This document shows positions 50,001 through 55,589 of a stretch of DNA of 64,000 nt, piece by piece (position 1 is the first letter of the stretch; each line of letters begins with the position of its first letter). This stretch comes from Halichondria panicea (lineage: Eukaryota; Porifera; Demospongiae; Suberitida; Halichondriidae): positions 5,306,120-5,370,119 of the forward strand of contig NC_087389.1 in assembly GCF_963675165.1 (NCBI RefSeq), read 5' to 3'. The notes under the pieces were generated by a model that did no database searches, was not told the origin of the DNA, and was given only the letters and a program-made list of their open reading frames with translations. The position numbers were made by a program, and so were the translations under genes.

Positions 50001-52760
50001 ATAATTATATGTACAGTACCCAAGAGTACAGCACATATAATTATAATGTACTGCTCACCTCGGCTACTTCCTTCTTTTGCCAGATGGGGTCATAGGTCGC
50101 CCCGCCCTCCCATTGGACCATCCGGGGGGCTTTCCCCTCCTGGATCAGACCAACCGCATCACCCTACAGTAACAGAGATAAGGGCAGTACTAACATACAC
50201 TGTACAAAAGTTTTCTGCACACGTATAGAGTTGTTTAATTCTCACAATCCTCCATCAAAGTTACGTATCCATACATGTCTTGCTCAACCCACCCCTCACC
50301 ATAGCCCTCACACACTCCACACACCTATCACGCCCACTCACACCCCTTCACCATAGCCCTTACACACTCTTGCACCTATCACGCCCACTCACCATAGCCC
50401 TCACGCCCTCAGGGTAGAGGAAGCGTGAGTAGACAGAGTCGACAGTGTCATTAATGTCCACGTCTGCTTCCCTCTGCAGTAGTAGTGGTCCAGTGTCCAG
50501 GCCGTCATCAGCCCAGAACACACTGAACCCAGCCTTGCGGTCTCCCTCCATCAGAGTCCTATAGGAAGAGGGGTGAAATAATGGGTACTGACTACTCAGT
50601 AATGGCCGAATTATTGCATATGTATGTACAGTCTTGCTTGTCAGACTGAACGCCTATGGAGGGGTGGAAAATAGATGCCATTGGCACTACAACTAAGGGA
50701 GTATGTACAGTCAGGAGCAAATTAGCTCCCAGTATGCAGTGTATGAATTATGTACATGTACAGTCTAGGAGTGGTGTGAAGAATAATTCGTGCTACAATA
50801 ATGGTGTAGGTGTGTGTACTGATGTACACACTGTATAAGCTGCTACATGTACATGTATATATGCAGAGTGAAAGCTAGCTTAAATAGGACTGTTTCAACA
50901 GATGTCAAGAGCAATCATCGTAAGTGTATTCACTATACGAAACATCGTAAGGTACATGTACCAACCAACAATGTAACTAAATTACTGTATAGCCTCCCAG
51001 CCACTATTAGGGAGAGGGATCCCAGGCTTGAGAATGGATACTCTATCCCTCGCATTTAACAGAAGCTACACTAGCTAATACTTCAATAGTCACATGACAA
51101 GCTCACCAGTTGATAGCGGAGGCCCCCCTGTGCTTGGGGAGTATGGAGGGATGGTATATGATGGAGCCATTCGTGGGAGAGTCGATGACGTCCATCGGAA
51201 TGAACTGAGTGCAGAATGGCATCACGTTCAGGTCCGCCCCCACACTCTGGTACTCACGTAGGATCTGTGAGGGGGCGTGTGTGGAGTGTGTGTGTGTGCG
51301 TGGGTGGGGTGGAGAGTTTAAACTATGAGAGGTAATCAAGACACAATAATTGCTTCTGTACATGTACTGAACAAGAATTGTAACAAGAAAAGTTAGAACC
51401 ATAATTATACTTATAGCGGGTAATTTTCGTAGGGTAAAAAATGTGTTCACCTTGAACACAGTATTATTCGTACGTAATTGATTTGTCATTACATACATTG
51501 ATTGATTACACACCATACTGGTACACACGCCTAGGTTTTCGTGGGGAATACTTTTATGGAGGTCAGCTTCGCCTTACCCACGAATTTTTTTTTACTACAT
51601 AAAAATTACCCACTATAAGTACGTTACTATGGACACTAAGTGCTTTATTTTAGAAACATGTAGTGCTACAGCCCACATTATTCTGACCTCTGGGATAACC
51701 TTTCCCTTGTTTCTCCATCGCTTGTACTTGAACACTGGGACTCCGTCATTTTCTGCAGCGTCAGCAAGAGGGTCTGCCCTCCCGTTGACATCAGGCACTG
51801 TGAACACACCCACCACATTGTGCCCCTGGGCTCGGAGCAAGTTGTACACCTGAGGCAAAACAAGGACAGTTACTTGTACACGTAAGAGAGGGGTGATAGT
51901 GGAGGATAGTCCACTACAGCAGAGTATTTAAAATGGGTGGATCACATAAACAGTGATGGATATAGCAATGTATTCAGTACATGTACAACAGCAAATAGCA
52001 TAACCTCTGCATTAAAAGTTCCTATTTCAAACAGTAAGGAATTGCATGCTACATGTACAAACTTATATCTAGTAGCCTAACCCTAACCCAGGCGGTCACC
52101 CAGTACTTGGCCCTACGTTGCTTCACTTCTACACGGTTAGTCCATAAATGCATGTGGCTGGCTATTAGCAGCTGCTATTAGGAGCATTGTCTGAGCAATG
52201 TCAGACACAATTTCTGAGCTCATTCTCAAACAATGGCTCTAGTTACTGTACACTGTTAATGACATGCACATATGACCCATACAAATACATGTACAGGTGT
52301 GCAACACTATGGGATACCTCAGTAATTAACTGCATTGCTTGCTTGGAACTATAAATAGTAGAAGGATTAACGGAAGCTCAAAACTAAAGGATCACATAGG
52401 GCTCTAGACAAGACCAACAGAGCTACTATTAAAAATATCCACTGTCTAAAATTAATTAACGCTACTATACAGCTCACGTACGTCTTTTCCAAACATAGAT
52501 TGTCCAATGATGGCTATCTTCAGCTTAGGCACAACGCCCCCTCCACTAGCCTCACTCCTCACAGCACTGGTGGTGGAGAGACCTCTCATACCCGCCCACA
52601 CATTCACACCCTCACACTCTCGTAGCTTCCCAGCCGAAACGGAAGTAGGGGCTAGTCGAGGTGTGTATGCTGATAGCCTAGTGGATAGAGGTCGTACAGC
52701 AATGGCCGAGGATAACCCTCGCCTCACTGCGAGACGAGCCAGTAAAGCAGCACCAGACAT
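12301..52760 (-). CDS. ALDH1L2: mitochondrial 10-formyltetrahydrofolate dehydrogenase, ALDH1L2-like (22 coding exons)
   Basis: The enzyme oxidises 10-formyl-THF to THF and CO2 with NADP+, using a formyltransferase-type hydrolase domain, a phosphopantetheine carrier domain and an aldehyde dehydrogenase domain. Exons in transcript order: 52760-52482, 51849-51688, 51264-51107, 50558-50393, 50163-50059, 20027-19938, 19509-19372, 18900-18686, 18329-18188, 17708-17526, 17209-17145, 16909-16688, 15855-15750, 15472-15385, 15323-15130, 15022-14974, 14712-14589, 14248-14157, 13905-13800, 13599-13518, 13064-12947, 12356-12301. They sum to 2940 nt (979 residues plus stop) and all junction phases agree. 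By my numbering the catalytic residues are H185 and D221 (hydrolase), S433 (carrier arm), E750 and C784 (dehydrogenase). An N-terminal extension of about 78 residues rich in Arg, Ser and Ala is a likely mitochondrial presequence, which favours ALDH1L2 over cytosolic ALDH1L1. Intron 5 is 30,031 bp and contains a TRIM array. A CAG just upstream of the ATG suggests a further 5' untranslated exon. Confidence 0.92.
18051..18221 (-). repeat. tandem duplication of the exon 9 splice-donor region
   Basis: The 3' end of ALDH1L2 exon 9 with its donor (GATGCC|GTGAGTG on the minus strand, at 18187/18188) is followed downstream in the intron by two partial copies of the same segment, at about 18122-18158 and 18062-18080. 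The spacing is near 62 bp. At least one copy retains an apparently usable donor (GATGCT|GTGAGT). Confidence 0.7.
18421..18533. repeat. small inverted-repeat (hairpin) element in an ALDH1L2 intron
   Basis: Left arm AGGTCCGACGAATCACTACA then AGTTCAGTG; right arm CACTGAACTTGTAGTGATCG, then ATGTCGGACCTT. The spacing and arms suggest a MITE-like element of about 110 bp. Confidence 0.65.
19706..19792. repeat. GT dinucleotide microsatellite
   Basis: A run of (GT)n with a few interruptions, ending in a poly-G tract, inside the intron between ALDH1L2 exons 6 and 7. A shorter related GT tract lies at 19511-19530 next to an exon. Confidence 0.9.
20684..22270 (+). CDS. TRIM-3: divergent TRIM45-like protein
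   Basis: Exons 20684-20863 and 21020-22270 (donor CGG|GTAAGG, acceptor ATATAG|ATT, phase 0) give 476 residues starting [13 protein letters not shown]. The RING is complete (C15, C18, C30, H32, C35, C38, C52, C55). B-box 1 ([22 protein letters not shown]) and B-box 2 ([23 protein letters not shown]) are intact. The coiled coil is followed by a C-terminal domain unlike the others ([20 protein letters not shown]). The RING exon belongs with the [14 protein letters not shown] subgroup otherwise found only on the minus strand (TRIM-4, -5, -14), but the C-terminal class is unique here. It is the first gene in the intron on the low-coordinate side and is convergent with TRIM-4. Confidence 0.86.
22412..24124 (-). 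CDS. TRIM-4: TRIM45-like protein, minus-strand subgroup
   Basis: Exons 24124-23948 and 23707-22412 (donor CAG|GTAAGG, acceptor TGTAG|GTG, phase 0) give 490 residues starting [16 protein letters not shown] ligands C14, C17, C29, H31, C34, C37, C51 and C54 are present. B-box 1 is [21 protein letters not shown] and B-box 2 is [13 protein letters not shown] to SAHNGHD. The coiled-coil core ([17 protein letters not shown]) is nearly identical to plus-strand paralogues. The C-terminal domain belongs to a third class shared with TRIM-5 and TRIM-14, starting [14 protein letters not shown] and ending with a cysteine-containing strand pattern. It lies on the same strand as the host gene ALDH1L2 and faces TRIM-3 with only 141 bp between stop codons. 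Confidence 0.87.
24125..24502. other. spacer between TRIM-4 and TRIM-5
   Basis: No gene seen; AT-rich, containing the TRIM-5 3' flank. Confidence 0.4.
24503..26160 (-). pseudogene. TRIM-5: TRIM45-like gene with a lost start codon
   Basis: Exons 26160-25978 and 25768-24503 are open throughout with a normal donor (CAG|GTAAGG) and acceptor, and would encode about 482 residues. The position of the initiator in TRIM-4 and TRIM-14 (ATGGCC) is ATTGCC here, a single change. The in-frame triplet two codons upstream is a stop, and exon 1 has no other ATG. RING, both B-boxes, coiled coil and the class-3 C-terminal domain are otherwise intact. Either translation starts at a non-AUG codon, or an upstream exon supplies a start, or the gene has recently died. 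The intact frame over 480 codons argues that the loss is recent or tolerated. Confidence 0.78.
26577..26971. repeat. terminal-inverted-repeat element (non-autonomous transposon remnant)
   Basis: Left end ACCGTATATGCTCGATCAGA with GGCCGC; right end GCCGCGGCTCCTGATCAAGC followed by ATATACGG. The interior repeats GTAGCC and AAATGAAACATTTAGTAG in direct and inverted form. Related ends occur near 40972 and 47040. Confidence 0.7.
27012..27025 (+). promoter_or_regulatory. conserved upstream motif of TRIM-6
   Basis: CATCACAGATAAGA, one mismatch from the TRIM-1/TRIM-2 motif, about 145 bp before the TRIM-6 start codon. Confidence 0.35.
27169..28766 (+). CDS. TRIM-6: TRIM45-like protein
   Basis: Exons 27169-27345 and 27507-28766 (CAG|GTAGAA to ATACAG|GTT, phase 0) give 478 residues. 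The RING ([21 protein letters not shown]), B-box 1 ([18 protein letters not shown]) and B-box 2 all keep their ligands. The coiled coil contains the near-invariant [17 protein letters not shown] core. The filamin-like domain is of the common class ([32 protein letters not shown]) and ends with an extra tail, [15 protein letters not shown]. The degraded 31.7-kb fragment has the same tail, so the two share a recent common source. Confidence 0.89.
28767..29676. other. spacer between TRIM-6 and TRIM-7 with a dispersed repeat
   Basis: No gene seen. About 28970-29230 carries a repeat (GTGGCAGATTTTGATGTTAA, GCTTTGTTGTC, AAAAGCTAAGAAGCT) that recurs at about 34790-34925 and, inverted, at about 46780-46960. 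Confidence 0.6.
29677..31212 (+). CDS. TRIM-7: TRIM45-like protein
   Basis: Exons 29677-29850 and 29968-31212 (CAG|GTAATG to TTACAG|GTT, phase 0) give 472 residues. Exon 1 is one codon shorter than usual (AVKELKC instead of AVKEELKC), an in-frame loss before the first RING Cys. All RING and B-box ligands are present; the RING reads SLPCPQC where sisters have SLTCPQC. The coiled coil has small changes ([18 protein letters not shown]). The filamin-like domain is of the common class with a longer loop ([20 protein letters not shown]) and ends THYIRSILH. Exon 2 is very close to that of TRIM-13 through the B-box region ([15 protein letters not shown] in both). Confidence 0.89.
31213..31730. other. 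spacer with an isolated TRIM-type upstream region
   Basis: No gene seen. It contains CACCACAGACAAGAG at 31478-31492 and an upstream block closely similar to those of TRIM-10 and TRIM-12. It is probably the old promoter region of the 31.7-kb pseudogene. Confidence 0.5.
31731..32574 (+). pseudogene. TRIM fragment, internally deleted
   Basis: A remnant of the same family. The start has decayed (AATAACAG where ATGGCAG is expected). Most of the RING is missing, leaving AAAGTGTTGCCGCTTCTGTC. The exon-2 start (CAGGTTCCTACCAATGGTCC at about 31890) runs through B-box 1 to GTAGCGTACT and then jumps straight to the coiled-coil core (GGTGCTCTGAGCTTTGCC), deleting B-box 2 and half the coiled coil. The C-terminal part has frameshifts, and the end matches the TRIM-6 tail (FHKFGQVE, stop at 32572-32574). 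It is non-functional. Confidence 0.85.
32956..32971 (+). promoter_or_regulatory. conserved upstream motif of TRIM-8
   Basis: CACCCACAGATAAAGA, a variant of the family motif, about 85 bp upstream of the TRIM-8 start. Confidence 0.3.
33041..34599 (+). CDS. TRIM-8: TRIM45-like protein with a basic C-terminal tail
   Basis: Exons 33041-33217 and 33313-34599 (CAG|GTAGAA to TTACAG|GTT, phase 0) give 487 residues. RING, B-box 1 and B-box 2 are complete. The filamin-like domain is of the common class ([28 protein letters not shown]) but lacks the segment after LENC, making it about 8 residues shorter there. The protein ends in a lysine-rich tail ([16 protein letters not shown]) that could act as a nuclear or nucleic-acid/membrane-contact signal; this is inference. 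The last part of exon 1 and the intron are almost identical to TRIM-10 ([18 protein letters not shown]), pointing to gene conversion. Confidence 0.89.
34600..35089. other. spacer between TRIM-8 and the 35-kb TRIM fragment
   Basis: No gene seen. It contains a second copy of the 28.97-kb dispersed repeat (about 34790-34925) and a short GTCTGTTGGTCTGTTT tandem repeat near 34725. Confidence 0.5.
35090..35575 (+). pseudogene. TRIM 3'-end fragment (filamin-like domain only)
   Basis: Matches the C-terminal region of TRIM-1 and TRIM-10: GTGGTTCGTGTCAAAAAGGG, CAGCTGCTAGGCCAGCCATA, then CAAATCACCACAGATAAGCA, and later GCTGAACCGAACAGTTGGAC. Several small insertions and deletions break the frame, and no RING, B-box or coiled-coil part lies upstream. 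Confidence 0.8.
35576..36140. other. spacer before TRIM-9
   Basis: No gene seen. 35755-35960 resembles the 3' flank of TRIM-10 (about 40200-40420), so the fragment and TRIM-10 were duplicated with their downstream sequence. Confidence 0.5.
36332..37883 (+). pseudogene. TRIM-9: dead tandem copy of TRIM-11
   Basis: Exon 1 (36332-36486) and exon 2 (36600-37883) align almost base for base with TRIM-11. A 13-nt deletion in exon 1 (GCTGACATCAG for GCTGAATGCAAAGC...CATCAG) removes the last RING Cys and shifts the frame into the splice junction. In exon 2, CGA has become TGA at 36786-36788, stopping the frame inside B-box 1. The downstream frame (36915-37883) is otherwise open. The first RING Cys is also missing, as in TRIM-11. 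Two independent lesions make this a pseudogene. Confidence 0.9.
37884..38559. other. spacer between TRIM-9 and TRIM-10 with conserved upstream motif
   Basis: No gene seen. Carries CACCACAGACAAGA at 38201-38214, about 350 bp before the TRIM-10 start. Confidence 0.45.
38560..40171 (+). pseudogene. TRIM-10: TRIM45-like gene with a one-base frameshift in B-box 1
   Basis: Exon 1 (38560-38736) is intact (59 codons, full RING, with CSICLYNF). Exon 2 begins at 38832 (TTACAG|GTT) in the right frame, but at about 38925 the family's GTGATGATAGC reads GTGATATAGC, one base short. The frame is lost inside B-box 1. The shifted frame is then open without a break to 40171 (409 codons), covering the rest of B-box 1, B-box 2, the coiled coil and a class-1 C-terminal domain ([15 protein letters not shown]). 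One base in otherwise perfect sequence may be a recent mutation or an assembly error. If corrected, the protein would be about 505 residues. The locus is also a mosaic: 5' flank as TRIM-12, exon 1 end and intron as TRIM-8, C-terminus as TRIM-1. Confidence 0.8.
40172..41023. other. spacer between TRIM-10 and TRIM-11
   Basis: No gene seen. Contains the 40472-40703 inverted-repeat element, and near 40972 an end sequence (ACCGTATATGCTTTGATCAG) of the 26.6-kb element family. Confidence 0.5.
40472..40703. repeat. inverted-repeat (MITE-like) element
   Basis: Ends are AGTTACCGTATAGCGCGA and, inverted, TTCGCGCTATACGGTATAAC. The outer bases GACTTTAGTTA / TAACTAAAGTC extend the palindrome. The interior has several TTTCGTGGA/CCACGAAA words. 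A related sequence lies at about 12465-12645. Confidence 0.7.
41219..42772 (+). CDS. TRIM-11: TRIM45-like protein with an incomplete RING
   Basis: Exons 41219-41386 and 41492-42772 (CAG|GTACAT to TTACAG|GTT, phase 0) give 482 residues. Exon 1 is nine nucleotides shorter than in sisters: KCSICLDNF is reduced to ICLDNF, so the first zinc-ligand Cys is missing and only seven of eight ligands remain. B-box 1 and B-box 2 are complete, although B-box 2 reads [10 protein letters not shown] where others have [10 protein letters not shown]. The coiled coil has [12 protein letters not shown] and [10 protein letters not shown] instead of the family sequence. The filamin-like domain is of the common class ([11 protein letters not shown]). 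The C-terminal tail ([16 protein letters not shown]) is shared only with TRIM-9. The frame could start upstream (41156), but 41219 matches the family start. Confidence 0.88.
42773..43451. other. spacer between TRIM-11 and TRIM-12 with conserved upstream motif
   Basis: No gene seen. Carries CACCACAGACAAGA at 43100-43113, about 350 bp before the TRIM-12 start; nearly identical to 37884-38559. Confidence 0.45.
43452..45037 (+). CDS. TRIM-12: TRIM45-like protein
   Basis: Exons 43452-43628 and 43757-45037 (CAG|GTAGTA to GTACAG|GTT, phase 0) give 485 residues. The RING (CSICLYNF, as in TRIM-10), B-box 1 and B-box 2 are complete. The interval between B-boxes is slightly altered: an extra Arg (AIRRDHK) and a two-residue loss ([10 protein letters not shown]). 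The filamin-like domain is of the common class ([28 protein letters not shown]) and most like that of TRIM-8, with which it shares the [13 protein letters not shown]-type linker and the final [10 protein letters not shown]. The basic end ([10 protein letters not shown]) is short. Confidence 0.89.
45038..47654. other. 2.6-kb gene-poor stretch between TRIM-12 and TRIM-13
   Basis: No supported gene. Open frames at 45689-45919 and 45960-46391 lack recognisable domains and overlap repeats. It contains the long hairpin at 46268-46407, an inverted copy of the 28.97-kb dispersed repeat (about 46780-46960), and an end of the 26.6-kb element family at 47040. Confidence 0.6.
46268..46407. repeat. long hairpin (inverted repeat)
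   Basis: Arms of about 48 bp: GTTAGATACTGTTTAGTCGG then TATCTATGGGAATTATAAGC, and the complement ending CCTAAACAGTATCTAAC. The centre is itself palindromic (GTAGTACCCTCGCTTCGCTC / GGGATACTAC). Confidence 0.8.
47655..49171 (+). pseudogene. TRIM-13: TRIM45-like gene with a lost splice donor
   Basis: Exon 1 (47655-47831) and exon 2 (47945-49171) each have intact frames and complete RING, B-box, coiled-coil and filamin-like domains; joined, they would give 467 residues. The donor expected after CATCAG is ATAGAA instead of GTAGAA, one base change from the sister sequence. Reading through gives only IETN before a stop at 47844-47846. Unless another donor is used, the mRNA would encode a RING-only peptide. 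Exon 2 is very like TRIM-7 ([15 protein letters not shown]) at its start and like TRIM-6 ([21 protein letters not shown]) at its end. Confidence 0.8.
49172..50058. other. TRIM-13 to ALDH1L2 exon 5 spacer
   Basis: No gene seen. Within it, the segments around 49250-49620 and 49680-50045 share an internal direct repeat (ACTTATGGAAAACTG, AATTATATGTACAGTACCCA, AGAGTACAGCACA), about 430 bp apart. Confidence 0.55.
50059..52760 (-). CDS. ALDH1L2: ALDH1L2 exons 1-5: presequence and formyltransferase/hydrolase domain
   Basis: Exon 1 (52482-52760) starts at an ATG shortly after a possible acceptor (TTTTGCAG) and encodes [20 protein letters not shown] and so on, an acidic-poor, Arg-rich leader, then [13 protein letters not shown], the start of the formyltransferase fold. 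Exon 2 (51688-51849) carries VVGVFTVPD. Exon 3 (51107-51264) carries PFCTQFIP and [20 protein letters not shown], with catalytic His185. Exon 4 (50393-50558) carries [14 protein letters not shown], with catalytic Asp221. Exon 5 (50059-50163) carries EGKAPRM and the link to exon 6. The His-Asp spacing of 36 residues equals that of methionyl-tRNA formyltransferases. Confidence 0.93.
50297..50404 (-). repeat. tandem copies of the exon 4 splice-donor region
   Basis: The donor end of exon 4 (GCTATG|GTGAGTGG on the minus strand) recurs downstream in the intron near 50345-50360 and 50297-50310, each inside a unit of about 47-50 bp containing CACCTATCACGCCCACT. The outermost copy keeps a good donor (ATG|GTGAGG). 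Confidence 0.6.
51411..51620. repeat. inverted-repeat element in an ALDH1L2 intron
   Basis: Ends CTTATAGCGGGTAATTTTCG and, inverted, AAAATTACCCACTATAAG flank about 165 bp, with a further inner pair TCGTAGGGTAA / TTACCCACGA. Confidence 0.65.
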
Positions 52761-53150
52761 CCTCTCCTGCAAAATAAATAATGATAAAACTTATCATTAA
52801 TTTTATTACAAGGGTGGAAATGCAAAGGTCTAACGTGTGCGGTGCATGATTACTGAGCTTATAACACTTACTTTTAGAGCACTGGTTGAATCTTTGGAGT
52901 GGAAATAGAGAGAGAACTGAAGCTTCTTTGATAGAGCCGGCTAGACCACACACGTGTTGCAAAGCTTTTAGGCTTTTGTAAAGGTCAAAGGTCAAGCATG
53001 TACACATAAAATAATAAAAAATTAATAAACAAAAACCACTGATTGATAATAATTATTGTTACCAAAGAAACCATGTACCTACATGTTGCGGTACATGGGG
53101 ATATTCCCTGAAACAAGAATGGGCATTAAAAAATGAACAATCTGCTAAAA

Positions 53151-53429
53151 ATGGCTGCAATTATTAGCCAGGAGCATCCTCAAGCACTGCAAGGACTTCA
53201 AATAGACCTAACTAGTGAGAGGCTGCTCTCAGGACAGCACCTGCTAGTGCACCCACTGGGGGAGGAAGCTATCGCTGGTGCCAGTGAGGGATGCAGTGGT
53301 AGATCCAAACCTCCGATAGACTCGCAAGCCAGCACTTTTGGGGTTTTTGCACGCAAAAAGTTCGCCGTCCCTGGGAACCAGCTTCCACTCTCGAGACAGA
53401 AGATGTACATGGAGAAAAGACAGAAAAAT
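53151..53429 (+). CDS. possible first exon of a divergent gene
   Basis: An ATG in good context (AAAATGGCT) opens a frame of 93 codons to a plausible donor (AAAAAT|GTGAGC). The peptide begins MAAIISQEHPQALQGLQ and ends with a basic stretch (GVFARKKFAVPGNQLPLSRQ). I do not recognise the family and could not find the following exon. It would be transcribed divergently from ALDH1L2, with about 390 bp between the two start codons. It could equally be chance; the frame and donor are the only evidence. Confidence 0.3.
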
Positions 53430-53804
53430 GTGAGCTGCTGTATGTACAGTACTAGTAATACAAATATAATTTTACGTAGTACATTTATGTACACCCTGTA
53501 GTGGTGGAGCCACTAAAGATCAACTGTTAAAATCCCAATGTATATAGTGTCAGCATTGTATGCATGACAGTATGTACTTGGAAACAATTTGTCTCTACTA
53601 TACCGTCTAGTTGCATTGAGTTCGACCCCGGAAGTTATGTGGTCAATTATGGCTTCATGTTATGCTTTTATTGTGTGGTTGAAAAGTATGCCAGGGACTG
53701 ACTCTACATGTACATAGAAAATGCTAACTTTTAGCTGGTTGAAGCTTTTAACAAGGAATTCAATGGTACTTGAAACTTTGAAGTATATATAATTATGACA
53801 ATAG

Positions 53805-54205
53805 GTTATAGTTATAACACGGGCACAAGGGATGTATGGAATATATTGCACTGAAGCACGAGGGCGCCAGCCCCGAGGGCTGAGTGCAATATATGCCATG
53901 CAGCCCGAGTGCACGTGTTATAACTAGTTTATATCCCGAGGGCATAGCAACATAACACTGTCCTAGTAACACAATATAAACAGCACAAAAAAAGACAGAG
54001 ACAACTCTAGACACAGCTCCATCTCTTCTCTCTTCTAGACGCCAGTATCTGCAGCGTATAAGATTGGCATGACCGACGAATGGCTTGACACAAAATTGTT
54101 GGAGTTGGAAATCTGCAAAACAGCCCCACCCCACTTCTGGTGCTGCAAAACAGCCCCGCCCCACTTACTGCTGCAAAGAAACAGCCCCACCCCACTACTC
54201 AGTGA
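53805..54205 (+). repeat. palindromic dispersed repeat, right copy
   Basis: Near copy of 10966-11360 in the same orientation, with the same order of parts: GTTATAGTTATAACACGGGC, the palindromic core, TTATATCCCGAGGGCATAGC, and AAACAGCCCC units. The two copies lie just outside the two ends of ALDH1L2, 42.8 kb apart. Confidence 0.75.
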
Positions 54206-55152
54206 ATACTAGCTGCTGGTCTACGCTCGGCCTCATAACCAAGCCAAGAAAGCTCGCTTCTACACTGCTGCAAAACAGCTCATGCCCCCAGCAAAAAGAG
54301 CCACTTCTAGTGCTACGGTGAAGCAGAATTGACATGCATCACGATGTCGAGGACTAGGTCGATCTAGGAACACAGAATCTTCCACAAAATAAATCTTGGA
54401 CAATTTTAAAACCTACACGGTTGCAAGAAGAAACTCCAGCAGTGCTGAACATTCATTCCTGCATGGCTGGACATACTTTGATACTTGTTATTTCTCATGC
54501 GTATTAATTTAATTTAAATTTAATTGTCTGTCTAAATGCCAGAGGGGCGTTTTGCGGTCAGTGCAATATGACTTTGCGGTCAGTGCAATATGACTTTCAG
54601 CAGTGCAATATGCTTCATATTGCACTTGGCAACAACGTAGCAACGGGATATAATAATTATTATGAAGGTCAACCTTAGACTTTAACTGTTCTACTGTCAA
54701 ATCTAAGTAAACCGACTAGAAAAACATTTTGCAATGTAAACGTTGCTAGGATTGGCTGCAAGAAACACCAAAAAGTGTGGAAGCAAGAAATCCGGCGAGA
54801 GTATACATGTAACTCCAATCCGTTAAAATGTCATTCCCATGACCATTTTTCAATTTAATTTTGTCACTGGTAGTTTTCCACGTTATTTGGTGGTTTTCCT
54901 GGCCAATACCCCATAGAACCTTAATGTACTGTGTCAGTTCCTGTTCATCATTTGCGGTGTAATTGTCTTTCTTACTGGGAGAACCCGGCCTGTACTGTGT
55001 CAGTTTCTGTTTATCATTTGTGGTGTAACTTACAAGGCTGCCTATATACATGTACATCCGGTTGACAGTATGTAAGATCGTATATGTATACCTGTGCTAA
55101 TATAAAAATAGTTCAGTTTCAGCAAAATTAGTCATCATATCAATTCTTCAAC
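54206..55152. other. intergenic, with small tandem repeats
   Basis: No gene seen. Has a short tandem of GACTTTGCGGTCAGTGCAAT near 54550-54615 and an internal duplication at 54930-55030 (GTGTCAGTTCCTGTTCATCA and GTGTCAGTTTCTGTTTATCA). Confidence 0.5.
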
Positions 55153-55589
55153 ATGGGCTATCTCCACTCGGCAATCCGTCTGCTCCTAGTTCTGGGAACA
55201 CTTAGAGCAATATCTGCTCTTCCAAGATGGACCCCTGTGACGAAAACTCAAATCGTCAGCATGAAGCTATCTCATCCTGGACCAGAACAGTCTCAAACGT
55301 GATCCCAACCTCAGCAAACGCTGTTCTTATCTATGGATACGTTCAATGTGGCTATGCCAACCGAGACGTCACCCAAGACATCACTATCTTCACGGAAGGA
55401 CCGAATGGATATCCACGCTACGAAAAGTACTTGTTTGTTCACAGCTATAATCAGAGGTCATGGAGCTTCAATTCTGAAAACATGTGGTTTCCAATGCCAA
55501 TCAATCGTCAACTTTACATCCAATACCCTAGGAGCTTAGTGGAAAGTACTGGATGCAATATTACACTCGCTGCCACTGGCTACTACTAA
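55153..55589 (+). CDS. short protein, possibly secreted, with a probable frame break
   Basis: An ATG at 55153 opens a typical signal peptide (MGYLHSAIRLLLVLGTLRAI, then SALPRW), but this frame stops soon after. An overlapping frame from 55227 continues to 55589 with a well-formed small domain (ANAVLIYGYVQCGYANRDV, then YEKYLFVHSYNQRSW, ending NITLAATGYY). A signal peptide followed directly by a domain in another frame suggests a one-base indel near 55225-55290 or an unseen intron; alternatively the 120-residue frame stands alone. I do not recognise the domain. Two Cys and a strand-rich pattern fit an extracellular beta domain. Confidence 0.4.

Larger units (their letters stand above)
20028..50058 (-). 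other. ALDH1L2 intron 5, 30 kb, host of a nested TRIM gene array
   Basis: The intron runs from a GTGAGC donor after exon 5 (VAE|) to a CAG acceptor before exon 6 (|IKWAQPA), both phase 0. The protein joins without loss across it. It contains TRIM-3 to TRIM-13 and two TRIM fragments, TRIM-4 and TRIM-5 on the host strand and the rest on the opposite strand. Typical introns of this gene in the window are 60-700 bp. The first 656 bp on the left (20028-20683) and 50058 down to 49172 on the right hold no gene that I can see. Confidence 0.88.

Noticed and set aside
50059-52760. A separate methionyl-tRNA formyltransferase-like gene distinct from the dehydrogenase at 12-20 kb
   Set aside because: Exon 5 and exon 6 join in phase and complete the known FTHFDH order (AE, then IKWAQPA...HNFIRG). 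The hydrolase C-terminal part lies in the left block, so they are one gene.
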